The notes beneath the pieces are model-generated. The model had not been told where the DNA came from, did no database searches, and worked only from the letters and a program-made list of their open reading frames with translations. A DNA stretch of 6,238 bases. Source: Bacillota bacterium (GTDB lineage: Bacteria > Bacillota > Clostridia > Lachnospirales > Lachnospiraceae). The translations under genes and the position numbers were made by a program. Positions 1 to 5,638 of this stretch are shown here, in pieces. Location: assembly GCA_023460575.1 (NCBI GenBank), contig JAEWPQ010000235.1, positions 1 through 6,238 on the forward strand, written 5' to 3'. The number at the start of each line of letters is the position of its first letter. The first letter of the stretch is position 1.

Positions 1-80
1 TTATACTGGACCAGTCCATTGAATATGGAGTGAATATGTCCAGACTCATTGACGAGGTTACGAAAGACATCAAAGAGTAA
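1..80 (+). CDS. rbfA: 30S ribosome-binding factor A, C-terminal end only
   Basis: This is the last 25 complete codons of a gene that starts left of the window; the reading frame begins at base 3 and stops with TAA at 78-80. The peptide reads ILDQSIEYGVNMSRLIDEV followed by a short charged tail. The stretch with SIEYG, then M-S-(K/R)-LIDEV, is the usual C-terminal end of RbfA in Clostridia. RbfA binds the 30S subunit and assists late 16S rRNA maturation, especially under cold stress. The identification rests on this short tail plus the genes that follow, nrnA, truB and ribF, which commonly sit downstream of rbfA in Firmicutes. Nothing can be said about the missing N-terminal KH-like domain. 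Confidence 0.85.
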   Translation, partial: ILDQSIEYGVNMSRLIDEVTKDIKE

Positions 81-86
81 GGAGGT
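79..86 (+). promoter_or_regulatory. Ribosome binding site of nrnA, deciding a GTG start
   Basis: The sequence AAGGAGGT overlaps the rbfA stop codon and lies 6 nt before the GTG at 93. It is a near-perfect Shine-Dalgarno match and is the main reason for accepting GTG as the start. Its overlap with the rbfA stop suggests that terminating ribosomes can re-initiate on nrnA. Confidence 0.8.
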
Positions 87-92
87 GCCATT

Positions 93-1043
93 GTGAGTTT
101 CCTTGAAACAATTCTCAAAGATGTGAAAGACGTGGCAATACTTGGCCATGTGAGGCCGGATGGGGACTGTGTGGGTTCCTGTCTGGCAGTTTATAATTAT
201 CTGGAAGAAAATCATCCGGATATTCATGCAGTGGTTTACTTAGAAGAACCATCTGTAAAATTTGCCTATTTAAAAAATATTAACCGCATTGTCAGTGATT
301 TCAGCAGGGATCAGAGTTATGATCTTTGTATCTGCTTAGACAGCAGTGACACGCTTCGTTTTGGCGAAGCGGTCAGATACTTAAACGCAGCCAAAAAAAG
401 TCTGTGTGTAGACCATCATATAACAAATATGGGATATGGAACGGAAAATGTAGTCAGGGGATATGCAAGCTCTACCTGTGAGGTTTTATATGGCCTGCTT
501 GATGAAAGTAAGATAAACAAAGCAGTGGCAGAATGCATCTATACCGGAATTATTCATGATACCGGTGTATTCAAATATGACTGCACATCTGCAAAAACCA
601 TGGAGATTGCAGGAAAAATGATGGAAAAGGGAATTAATTATTCCAGCATCATAGATGACAGCTTTTACCGGAAAACCTATATACAGAACCAGATTTTAGG
701 AAGAGCGTTATTAGAAAGCATCACCTTTCATGACGGAAAATGTATTTTCAGTGCCATCAGCAAGAAAGATATGGATTTTTACGGAGTCGGCAGCGCCGAT
801 ATGGATGGAATCATTGACCAGTTAAGAATTACTGAAGGCGTGGAGTGTGCGATTTTCATATATGAAACTGCATGCAGGGAATACAAGGTAAGCCTGCGTT
901 CCACCACAGAGCTTGATGTAAGTAAAATTGCCGTTTATTTCGGCGGGGGCGGTCATAAAAAAGCGGCTGGCTGTACCATGTCAGGAAGTGTTCACGATGT
1001 GATCAACAATCTGTCGGATCAGATAACAAAGCAGCTTAATTAG
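93..1043 (+). CDS. nrnA: DHH/DHHA1 phosphoesterase: nanoRNase / pAp phosphatase NrnA
   Basis: This cytoplasmic bifunctional enzyme degrades RNA fragments of two to about five nucleotides to mononucleotides. It also dephosphorylates 3'-phosphoadenosine 5'-phosphate, a by-product of sulfur metabolism. At 316 aa it is close to B. subtilis NrnA (about 313). The N-terminal DHH domain shows H19-x-R-P-D23-G-D25-x-x-GS (motif I), LDSSD at 82-86 (motif II), the name-giving D107-H108-H109 (motif III) and the metal ligand D156 in IIHDTG (motif IV). The C-terminal DHHA1 domain carries the substrate-binding glycine loop GGGGHKKAAG at 284-293. All metal-binding motifs are intact, so the enzyme should be active. 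The GTG start is supported by the strong ribosome binding site. It lies 12 nt after rbfA and 12 nt before truB, in one operon. The protein family is certain; the substrate preference is inferred from homologues. Confidence 0.95.
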   Translation: MSFLETILKDVKDVAILGHVRPDGDCVGSCLAVYNYLEENHPDIHAVVYLEEPSVKFAYLKNINRIVSDFSRDQSYDLCICLDSSDTLRFGEAVRYLNAAKKSLCVDHHITNMGYGTENVVRGYASSTCEVLYGLLDESKINKAVAECIYTGIIHDTGVFKYDCTSAKTMEIAGKMMEKGINYSSIIDDSFYRKTYIQNQILGRALLESITFHDGKCIFSAISKKDMDFYGVGSADMDGIIDQLRITEGVECAIFIYETACREYKVSLRSTTELDVSKIAVYFGGGGHKKAAGCTMSGSVHDVINNLSDQITKQLN

Positions 1044-1046
1044 GAG
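1042..1046 (+). promoter_or_regulatory. Ribosome binding site of truB
   Basis: AGGAG overlaps the nrnA stop codon TAG and lies 9 nt before the ATG at 1056. It selects that ATG over the out-of-frame ATG at 1051, which is too close to the site and opens no long frame. Confidence 0.7.
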
Positions 1047-1055
1047 ATACATGCA

Positions 1056-1961
1056 ATGGCAGACGGTATTATTAACGTGTATAAAGAAAAAGGCTTTACC
1101 TCTCATGACGTCGTGGCGAAAATGAGAGGTATTTTAAAACAGAAAAAAATAGGTCATACAGGAACGTTGGATCCGGATGCAGAGGGAGTGCTTCCTGTCT
1201 GTCTGGGTAAGGCGACCAAACTGTGTGACATGTTGACAGATAAAACGAAAACCTATGAGGCAGTGCTGCTTCTTGGAATGGAGACTGATACCCAAGATAC
1301 CTCAGGAACCGTTTTAAACAGCTTTCCGGTAGAGGCAGGAGAAGAGGACGTAAGAACTGCTGTCATGAGCTTTCTGGGGCATTATGACCAGATTCCGCCC
1401 ATGTATTCGGCATTGAAAGTGGATGGAAAGAAGCTTTATGAGCTGGCAAGAGCGGGCAAAGAGGTGGAACGCAAGGCCAGACCTGTGGAAATTTATGAAA
1501 TCCAGATAGAGCGGATCGAACTTCCCAGAGTTACCATCACAGTCAGCTGTTCCAAAGGCACCTATATCCGCACACTCTGCTATGATATCGGCAGAAAGCT
1601 GGGATGTGGGGGATGCATGGAGTCCCTCTTAAGAACGAGGGTGTCGGATTTCTATATAAAGGACAGCCTTACACTCTCAAAGATTGAGCAGTTAAGAGAT
1701 AACGGAACGCTGGGAGAACACATTCTTGCAGTGGACAAGATGTTTTCTTCCTGTCCTCAACTGGTAATGAAAGAGGAATTTGACAAACTGGTTCATAACG
1801 GCAATCCAATTCAGCGAAACCAGGCTGTGGGAGAATACGGTATGTCTGATGGCCCTGTCCGAGTTTACGACAGCACCATGGAGTTTATCGGAATTTATGA
1901 GCCAGGGGGGGACAGCAGTCTTTTAAAGCCTCAGAAGGTGTTTCTGGGAGGTAGCAGATAA
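1056..1961 (+). CDS. truB: tRNA pseudouridine-55 synthase TruB
   Basis: TruB isomerises uridine 55 in the T-arm of nearly all tRNAs to pseudouridine and also helps tRNA fold. The 301-aa product has the family length. The catalytic motif GHTGTLDPDAEG at 33-44 places the nucleophilic aspartate at D39. Y67 (in KTYEA) and R172 (in GTYIRTL) match E. coli D48, Y76 and R181 with the same offset of nine, so the active site is complete. PPMYSALK around Y117 is a further TruB signature. The last 60 or so residues form the small C-terminal RNA-binding region seen in Gram-positive TruB and end in LKPQKVFLGGSR. A run of seven G at 1905-1911 lies near the 3' end, but the frame continues into the expected LKP-x-K ending, so I see no frameshift. 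The stop codon TAA shares its last base with the ribF start, indicating translational coupling. Confidence 0.97.
   Translation: MADGIINVYKEKGFTSHDVVAKMRGILKQKKIGHTGTLDPDAEGVLPVCLGKATKLCDMLTDKTKTYEAVLLLGMETDTQDTSGTVLNSFPVEAGEEDVRTAVMSFLGHYDQIPPMYSALKVDGKKLYELARAGKEVERKARPVEIYEIQIERIELPRVTITVSCSKGTYIRTLCYDIGRKLGCGGCMESLLRTRVSDFYIKDSLTLSKIEQLRDNGTLGEHILAVDKMFSSCPQLVMKEEFDKLVHNGNPIQRNQAVGEYGMSDGPVRVYDSTMEFIGIYEPGGDSSLLKPQKVFLGGSR
1946..1951 (+). promoter_or_regulatory. Ribosome binding site of ribF inside truB
   Basis: GGGAGG lies within the last codons of truB, 9 nt before the ribF ATG at 1961. With the TAATG stop/start overlap, it suggests ribosomes finishing truB re-initiate on ribF. Confidence 0.7.
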
Positions 1962-2917
1962 TGGAATATATTACCGGAACCAGAATATTTCACATAGAAG
2001 AGCCTGCTGTGGTGACCCTTGGAAAATTTGACGGCCGCCACAGAGGCCACAAAAAGCTGCTGCAGCAAATGCTGGAAATCAGGGAACAAGCAGGATATAA
2101 AACAGCAGTATTTACATTTGACATGTCTCCGGGTACTCTTGTAAGCGGGACGCCCCAGACGGTGATTACCACCAATCTGGAGAGGAAGAATAATCTGGAG
2201 AGGGCAGGAATCGACTATCTGGTGGAGTATCCCTTTACGGAGGAAACTGCCAGAATGGAGCCTGAGGAGTTTGTAAGACGTATTCTGACCGGACAGATGA
2301 ACGCCAGAACCATTGTGGTGGGTACAGACTGTTCCTTCGGATATAAGGGAGCCGGGAATGCGGATCTTCTGGAAAAGCTCAAAAGCCGGTATGGTTATGA
2401 ACTGATTGTCATCCCCAAGGAGCAGGATGAACAGCGGGATATCAGCAGCACCTACATAAGAGAGCAGCTGGATCTTGGAAATATGGAAAAAGCCAACGAA
2501 CTTCTGGGGGAACCTTATGCCATTCATGGTGAGGTGGTACACGGCAATCATATCGGCGGAGCCATACTTGGATTTCCCACCGCCAATATCCTTCCACCCC
2601 CGGAAAAGCATCTGCCTGTATTAGGAGTTTACGTGTCCCGGGTTTATGTAGACGGCATCTATTACGGCGGAATTACCAATATTGGAAGGAAGCCCACAGT
2701 AGAAGGGATTTCTCCAGTAGGTGCAGAAACTTACATTTTTGGTATAGATCAGGATATTTATGGAAAGACTATAGAGGTACAGCTTTTGCACTTCATCCGT
2801 CCGGAGCGGAAATTCGAGGGGCTTGAGCAGTTAAAAGAACAGATAGGAAGAGACAGGGAACTGGGATTAGAATATTTGAAAAACCTGCCTGGAAAAGAAA
2901 TCACTCAGTTGCAGTAG
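1961..2917 (+). CDS. ribF: Bifunctional riboflavin kinase / FAD synthetase
   Basis: RibF phosphorylates riboflavin to FMN and then adenylylates FMN to FAD, supplying both flavin cofactors in the cytoplasm. The 318-aa protein has the usual two-domain layout. The N-terminal FMN adenylyltransferase domain (about 1-180) shows GKFDG at 21-25, the nucleotidyltransferase motif H27-R-G-H30, VVGTDCSFGYKG and ISSTYIR at 161-167. The C-terminal riboflavin kinase domain (about 182-310) shows GFPTAN at 204-209, TNIGRKPTV, and E256 in AETYIFGID as the likely catalytic base, followed by YGK and FIRPERKF. Both active sites look intact. A 12-nt direct repeat (2174-2185 and 2192-2203) encodes NLER twice, but protein length there is normal. 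No FMN riboswitch is visible, fitting expression as the distal gene of the rbfA-nrnA-truB operon. In many Firmicutes rpsO follows ribF; here a cell-wall hydrolase does. Confidence 0.97.
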   Translation: MEYITGTRIFHIEEPAVVTLGKFDGRHRGHKKLLQQMLEIREQAGYKTAVFTFDMSPGTLVSGTPQTVITTNLERKNNLERAGIDYLVEYPFTEETARMEPEEFVRRILTGQMNARTIVVGTDCSFGYKGAGNADLLEKLKSRYGYELIVIPKEQDEQRDISSTYIREQLDLGNMEKANELLGEPYAIHGEVVHGNHIGGAILGFPTANILPPPEKHLPVLGVYVSRVYVDGIYYGGITNIGRKPTVEGISPVGAETYIFGIDQDIYGKTIEVQLLHFIRPERKFEGLEQLKEQIGRDRELGLEYLKNLPGKEITQLQ

Positions 2918-2944
2918 GAAAGGGGCATTTTTACTGCCCGTTTC
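2911..2944 (+). other. Two mutually exclusive hairpins between ribF and the NlpC/P60 gene
   Basis: Hairpin A pairs 2911-2920 with 2928-2937: 10 bp with two G-U pairs and the 7-nt loop AGGGGCA. It covers the ribF stop codon. Hairpin B pairs GAAA (2918-2921) with TTTC (2941-2944) and GGGCA (2923-2927) with TGCCC (2935-2939), around one G-G mismatch and a 7-nt loop. They share bases, so only one can form at a time. Neither is followed by a T-run, so this is not a standard intrinsic terminator. It could be an mRNA processing or stability element, a weak attenuator, or chance. No convincing sigma-A promoter is visible in the gap 2918-2974. Confidence 0.35.
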
Positions 2945-2961
2945 ACAATTAAAAACTTGCG

Positions 2962-2968
2962 AAGGAAA
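2962..2968 (+). promoter_or_regulatory. Ribosome binding site deciding the start of the NlpC/P60 gene
   Basis: AAGGAAA lies 6 nt before the ATG at 2975. The in-frame TTG at 2957 would lengthen the protein by six residues, but it has no purine-rich site upstream and would itself lie before this site. The ATG is therefore preferred. Confidence 0.7.
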
Positions 2969-2974
2969 GTGCAT

Positions 2975-4018
2975 ATGACTGACAAAGCATGGAAAGTACT
3001 TGGCTTTGCCATCGCCTGCGGTTGTACCGTATGGATGGGAACAGCAGATGTACAGGCCGCAAGAACAGAGACTGCCGTTAAGACCGGAACGCCTGTAGCA
3101 GGCATAGAGGTCTACATGGATGAGTATCAGCAATCCAGAAAACGGGAGTCGACGGAAAAACCGGCCGGTCTTACGCAGGAAAAAGTGAGGTATGGAACCT
3201 TCAATACTATTTTTGACAACCTTGGGGTGGCAGTTGTGGAGGATTCCTTAAACATCAGGAAAGAACCAAAGAACGATGCGGAAGTCGTAGGGAAATTAAG
3301 AAGCCATGCAGGCAGCAGTGTGCTGTCTGAAGAGAATGGCTGGTATAAAATAAAATCAGGGCAGGTATCCGGTTATGTATACGGGAAATACTTAGCTACT
3401 GGGCAGGAGGCCAGAGCAATCGCTTATTATGATATGAAGCTGATGCTCCGGGTAGACATCGAGACCCTTCGTGTCCGCAGACAGCCTGATACGAATTCAG
3501 AAATAGTGGGAAGAATTCATGAGGGCGAAACGTACCGTTACATTTCCCGTAACGGAGGCTGGGCCAAAATTGAATACAACGGACAGACTGCGTATGCCTA
3601 TGCACCGGAGAATGCCACCATTGCCTATACCATTCCGGAGGCAGAGAAAAATGGTGATCTGCGGAACCGTGTGGTAAGTTATGCGGTGAAATTCGTTGGA
3701 AATCCATACCGCTGGGGCGGAACAAACCCCAATACAGGTGCTGACTGCTCCGGCTTCATTCAATACGTGATGGAGCATGCGGCAGGGGTCCAGCTGGACC
3801 GCACCTCCAGAGAGCAGGCTGCTGAGGGAGAGGCAATTCCGTCTTCCATCATGGAGCCGGGCGATCTCTTATTTTATTCCAGCGGCAGGGAAATTGATCA
3901 CGTTGCCATGTATATCGGGCAGGGAAAGATCGTTCATGCAGCCAACCGAAGAAGCGGGATTAAAATTTCCTCCTGGAACTACAGAAGACCGGTTACCATA
4001 CGACGGGTGATCGAGTAA
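2975..4018 (+). CDS. Secreted SH3-domain NlpC/P60 peptidoglycan endopeptidase
   Basis: This is a predicted exported cysteine peptidase that cuts within peptidoglycan stem peptides, typically the D-gamma-glutamyl-diamino acid bond; exact specificity cannot be read from the sequence. From the ATG at 2975 it is 347 aa. Residues 1-28 form a signal peptide: short charged start, hydrophobic core 8-24, and a VQA-A type cleavage site near 28/29. There is no lipobox in the usual position. A polar linker (about 30-85) is followed by two bacterial SH3-like repeats, about 86-146 (SLNIRKEP, then NGWYKIKSG) and 155-215 (TLRVRRQP, then GGWAKIEYNG), which usually bind the wall. The NlpC/P60 domain (about 230-347) has catalytic C258 in ADCSGF, H309 in DHVAMYIG and H321 in IVHAANR, so the triad is complete. 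It lies 57 nt after ribF and could be read from that operon or from its own unseen promoter. A role in cell separation or wall turnover is inferred. An in-frame TTG at 2957 is the less likely alternative start. Confidence 0.93.
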   Translation: MTDKAWKVLGFAIACGCTVWMGTADVQAARTETAVKTGTPVAGIEVYMDEYQQSRKRESTEKPAGLTQEKVRYGTFNTIFDNLGVAVVEDSLNIRKEPKNDAEVVGKLRSHAGSSVLSEENGWYKIKSGQVSGYVYGKYLATGQEARAIAYYDMKLMLRVDIETLRVRRQPDTNSEIVGRIHEGETYRYISRNGGWAKIEYNGQTAYAYAPENATIAYTIPEAEKNGDLRNRVVSYAVKFVGNPYRWGGTNPNTGADCSGFIQYVMEHAAGVQLDRTSREQAAEGEAIPSSIMEPGDLLFYSSGREIDHVAMYIGQGKIVHAANRRSGIKISSWNYRRPVTIRRVIE

Positions 4019-4020
4019 AT

Positions 4021-4073
4021 AAAAACGCAGACAGATGCATGCCCGGTGAGGCTGACATCTGTCTGCGTTTTTT
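4021..4073. terminator. Bidirectional intrinsic terminator between convergent operons
   Basis: A perfect 17-bp inverted repeat pairs 4021-4037 with 4056-4072 around an 18-nt loop (4038-4055); the loop can form a further 3-bp GCC/GGC stem. The core is CGCAGACAGATG and its complement. On the + strand the arm ends in six T (4068-4073), ending transcription of the NlpC/P60 gene three bases after its stop. On the - strand the complementary arm ends in five T, then ATTTA, ending the liv operon directly after the livF stop (4075-4077). One element therefore serves both converging transcripts and insulates them from each other. Confidence 0.93.
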
Positions 4074-4074
4074 G

Positions 4075-4785
4075 TTAATCTTTCTTTTTTCCAAGATAAG
4101 CAGCTTTTACTGATTCATCTGCCAGAAGCTCTTTTCCAGGTCCTGACATGGTAATCCGTCCGGTTTCCAGCACGTATCCCACATCAGCCGTATGAAGAGC
4201 CATATTGGCGTTCTGCTCGATTAAAAGGACTGTCACGCCCTTTTTGTTGATCTCTTTTATAATTGAGAAGATATCCTTTACAATTAAGGGAGCAAGTCCA
4301 AGGGACGGTTCATCCATCATGAGGATTCTGGGGTGGCTCATGAGTGCTCTGGCAACCGCCAGCATCTGCTGTTCGCCTCCGGAGAGTGTTCCGGACAGCT
4401 GCCAGCTTCGTTCCTTAAGCCGTGGGAATAAGTCATAGACCCAGTTGATATCCTCATCCAGATTATCATTTCTTAAATAAGCCCCGATTTTAATATTTTC
4501 AATGACTGTCATATCAGGAAATACCCGGCGTCCTTCCGGAACCAGTGCAATTCCCTTTGAAACAATGTCGGGAGTATCCATTCCGATTAATTCCTGACCG
4601 TCCAGAGTGATGCTGCTTCCGGCAGATGGCTTTGCAAGACCTACGATAGAGCGCAGCGTTGTGCTTTTTCCAGCTCCGTTTGCGCCGATTAAGGTTACAA
4701 TGCTTTTATCCGGTACCTCAAAGGAGATTCCCTTTACAGCTTCAATTCCGCCGTAGTTTACTCTTAAGTTATCAATCTTCAGCAT
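4075..4785 (-). CDS. livF: Branched-chain amino-acid ABC transporter, ATPase LivF
   Basis: This is one of the two cytoplasmic ATPases that power uptake of leucine, isoleucine and valine through the LivHM channel. At 236 aa it matches E. coli LivF (237). Walker A is GANGAGKST (34-42), the signature is LSGGEQ (134-139), and Walker B is ILMMDE (154-159) with catalytic E159, followed by the D-loop SLGLAP. The Q-loop position has the LivF-type PEGRRVFPDMTV (E84), and the switch-histidine position reads IEQN, with Q191 instead of His. Both are as in E. coli LivF as I recall it, so they mark the family and are not damage. It ends in AYLGKKKD, equivalent to the usual AYLG end. The ATG lies inside the end of livG (14-nt overlap), with GGGGGTGAG at 4791-4799 as ribosome binding site. 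A related amide or urea importer cannot be excluded, because substrate is set by the binding protein outside the window. Confidence 0.94.
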   Translation of the reverse strand: MLKIDNLRVNYGGIEAVKGISFEVPDKSIVTLIGANGAGKSTTLRSIVGLAKPSAGSSITLDGQELIGMDTPDIVSKGIALVPEGRRVFPDMTVIENIKIGAYLRNDNLDEDINWVYDLFPRLKERSWQLSGTLSGGEQQMLAVARALMSHPRILMMDEPSLGLAPLIVKDIFSIIKEINKKGVTVLLIEQNANMALHTADVGYVLETGRITMSGPGKELLADESVKAAYLGKKKD

Positions 4786-5638
4786 CGTCGCTCACCCCCA
4801 GATATGCTTCAATTACCCGTTCGTTGTTCTGGATCTCCTCCGGCGTACCCTGTGCAATCAGTTTGCCGAAATCCAGAACGTAGATGCGGTCGGAGATCTG
4901 CATAACCAGATCCATATGGTGTTCAATCATTAATACAGTCAGGTGATAGGAATCCCGGATCTGCTTGATAAAATCCGTAAGCTCCTGTGTCTCCTGAGGA
5001 TTCATTCCTGCAGCCGGTTCATCCAGAAGTAAGAATTTCGGCTCTGTTGCAAGGGCTCTGGCAATTTCCAGACGTCTCTGAAGGCCGTAAGGGAGAGAAG
5101 AGGCTATTTCATCTTTTAAATGGAGAAGATTCTGCTCTTCTAAAAGAGCGGAGGTCTCTTCCCGCATTCTGGCTTCTTCTTTGCTGTTTAAGCGCAGGGT
5201 GGCAGAAAATACATTCTGTTTTGCCCGCATATGTTTTGCGATCAGTACGTTGTCAAAAACAGTCAGCTGTCCAAACAGCCTGATATTCTGAAAGGTACGT
5301 GCAATTCCCTTTTTAGTTATGATATCCGGTGTATTGCGTACAATGGAGAGAGGTCTGGGTTTTACTTCTCCCAGATACATTTTCTGCATCTTTCCCTTGG
5401 GTGTGTTGGAAAGTATGGTCTCGCCCATAAAGTCCACCTGCCCGAAGGTGGGTTCGTAGATACCGGTTACGCAGTTAAATGCAGTAGTTTTTCCAGCACC
5501 ATTGGGACCGATTAAGGCAACGATTTCACCTTCATTTACGTCGAGAGTTAAACCGTTTACCGCCACAACACCGCCGAACTGCATGGTCACGTCCTGCATA
5601 TGAAGTACATTTGCACTGGTTTTTGCTGTAGCTGACAT
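4772..5638 (-). CDS. livG: Branched-chain amino-acid ABC transporter, ATPase LivG
   Basis: LivG pairs with LivF to form the nucleotide-binding dimer under the LivHM permease. Walker A is GPNGAGKTT (44-52), the Q-loop is RTFQNIRLF with Q117, the signature is LPYGLQRRLEIARAL (182-196), Walker B is FLLLDE (202-207) with E207, and the switch histidine is H240 in IEHH. The C-terminal QGTPEEIQNNERVIEAYLG is classic LivG. The product is 288 aa against about 255 in E. coli. Most of the extra length is about 24 residues between Walker A and the Q-loop (roughly 80-107, containing YLGEVKPRPLSIVRN), with a few more at both ends. The ATG overlaps the livM stop by one base; GGGAG (5649-5653 on the complement) is a plausible ribosome binding site 10 nt away. 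The end overlaps livF by 14 nt. The liv assignment rests on motif style and order livM-livG-livF; actual cargo is not provable here. Confidence 0.95.
   Translation of the reverse strand: MSATAKTSANVLHMQDVTMQFGGVVAVNGLTLDVNEGEIVALIGPNGAGKTTAFNCVTGIYEPTFGQVDFMGETILSNTPKGKMQKMYLGEVKPRPLSIVRNTPDIITKKGIARTFQNIRLFGQLTVFDNVLIAKHMRAKQNVFSATLRLNSKEEARMREETSALLEEQNLLHLKDEIASSLPYGLQRRLEIARALATEPKFLLLDEPAAGMNPQETQELTDFIKQIRDSYHLTVLMIEHHMDLVMQISDRIYVLDFGKLIAQGTPEEIQNNERVIEAYLGVSDDAED

Noticed and set aside
1905..1911. Run of seven G in the 3' part of truB as a slippage or phase-variation site.
   Set aside because: The frame continues into the expected TruB C-terminal ending (LKPQKVFL), and the gene then couples neatly to ribF. 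A single run of seven G is weak evidence for phase variation of a housekeeping enzyme.
2174..2203. Direct repeat of AATCTGGAGAGG, 18 nt apart, in ribF.
   Set aside because: It encodes NLER twice in a helix where RibF proteins are usually charged, and the protein has normal length. It is probably coincidence of codon use, not a duplication.
1931..2611. Long open frame on the - strand opposite ribF.
   Set aside because: It lies wholly antisense to a well-conserved enzyme gene and its translation shows no recognisable domain; it also lacks a convincing ribosome binding site. It is a shadow frame.
2918..2974. FMN riboswitch or sigma-A promoter near ribF and the NlpC/P60 gene.
   Set aside because: The gap is far too short for an FMN riboswitch and lies after ribF. 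Candidate -35 and -10 hexamers match poorly or are wrongly spaced.
3396..3778. Overlapping - strand open frames opposite the NlpC/P60 gene.
   Set aside because: They are antisense to the SH3 and NlpC/P60 coding region, have biased composition rich in His, Trp and Cys, and have no family resemblance.
4987..5515. + strand open frames opposite livG.
   Set aside because: They are antisense to the ATPase motifs of livG and have no recognisable domain or independent support.
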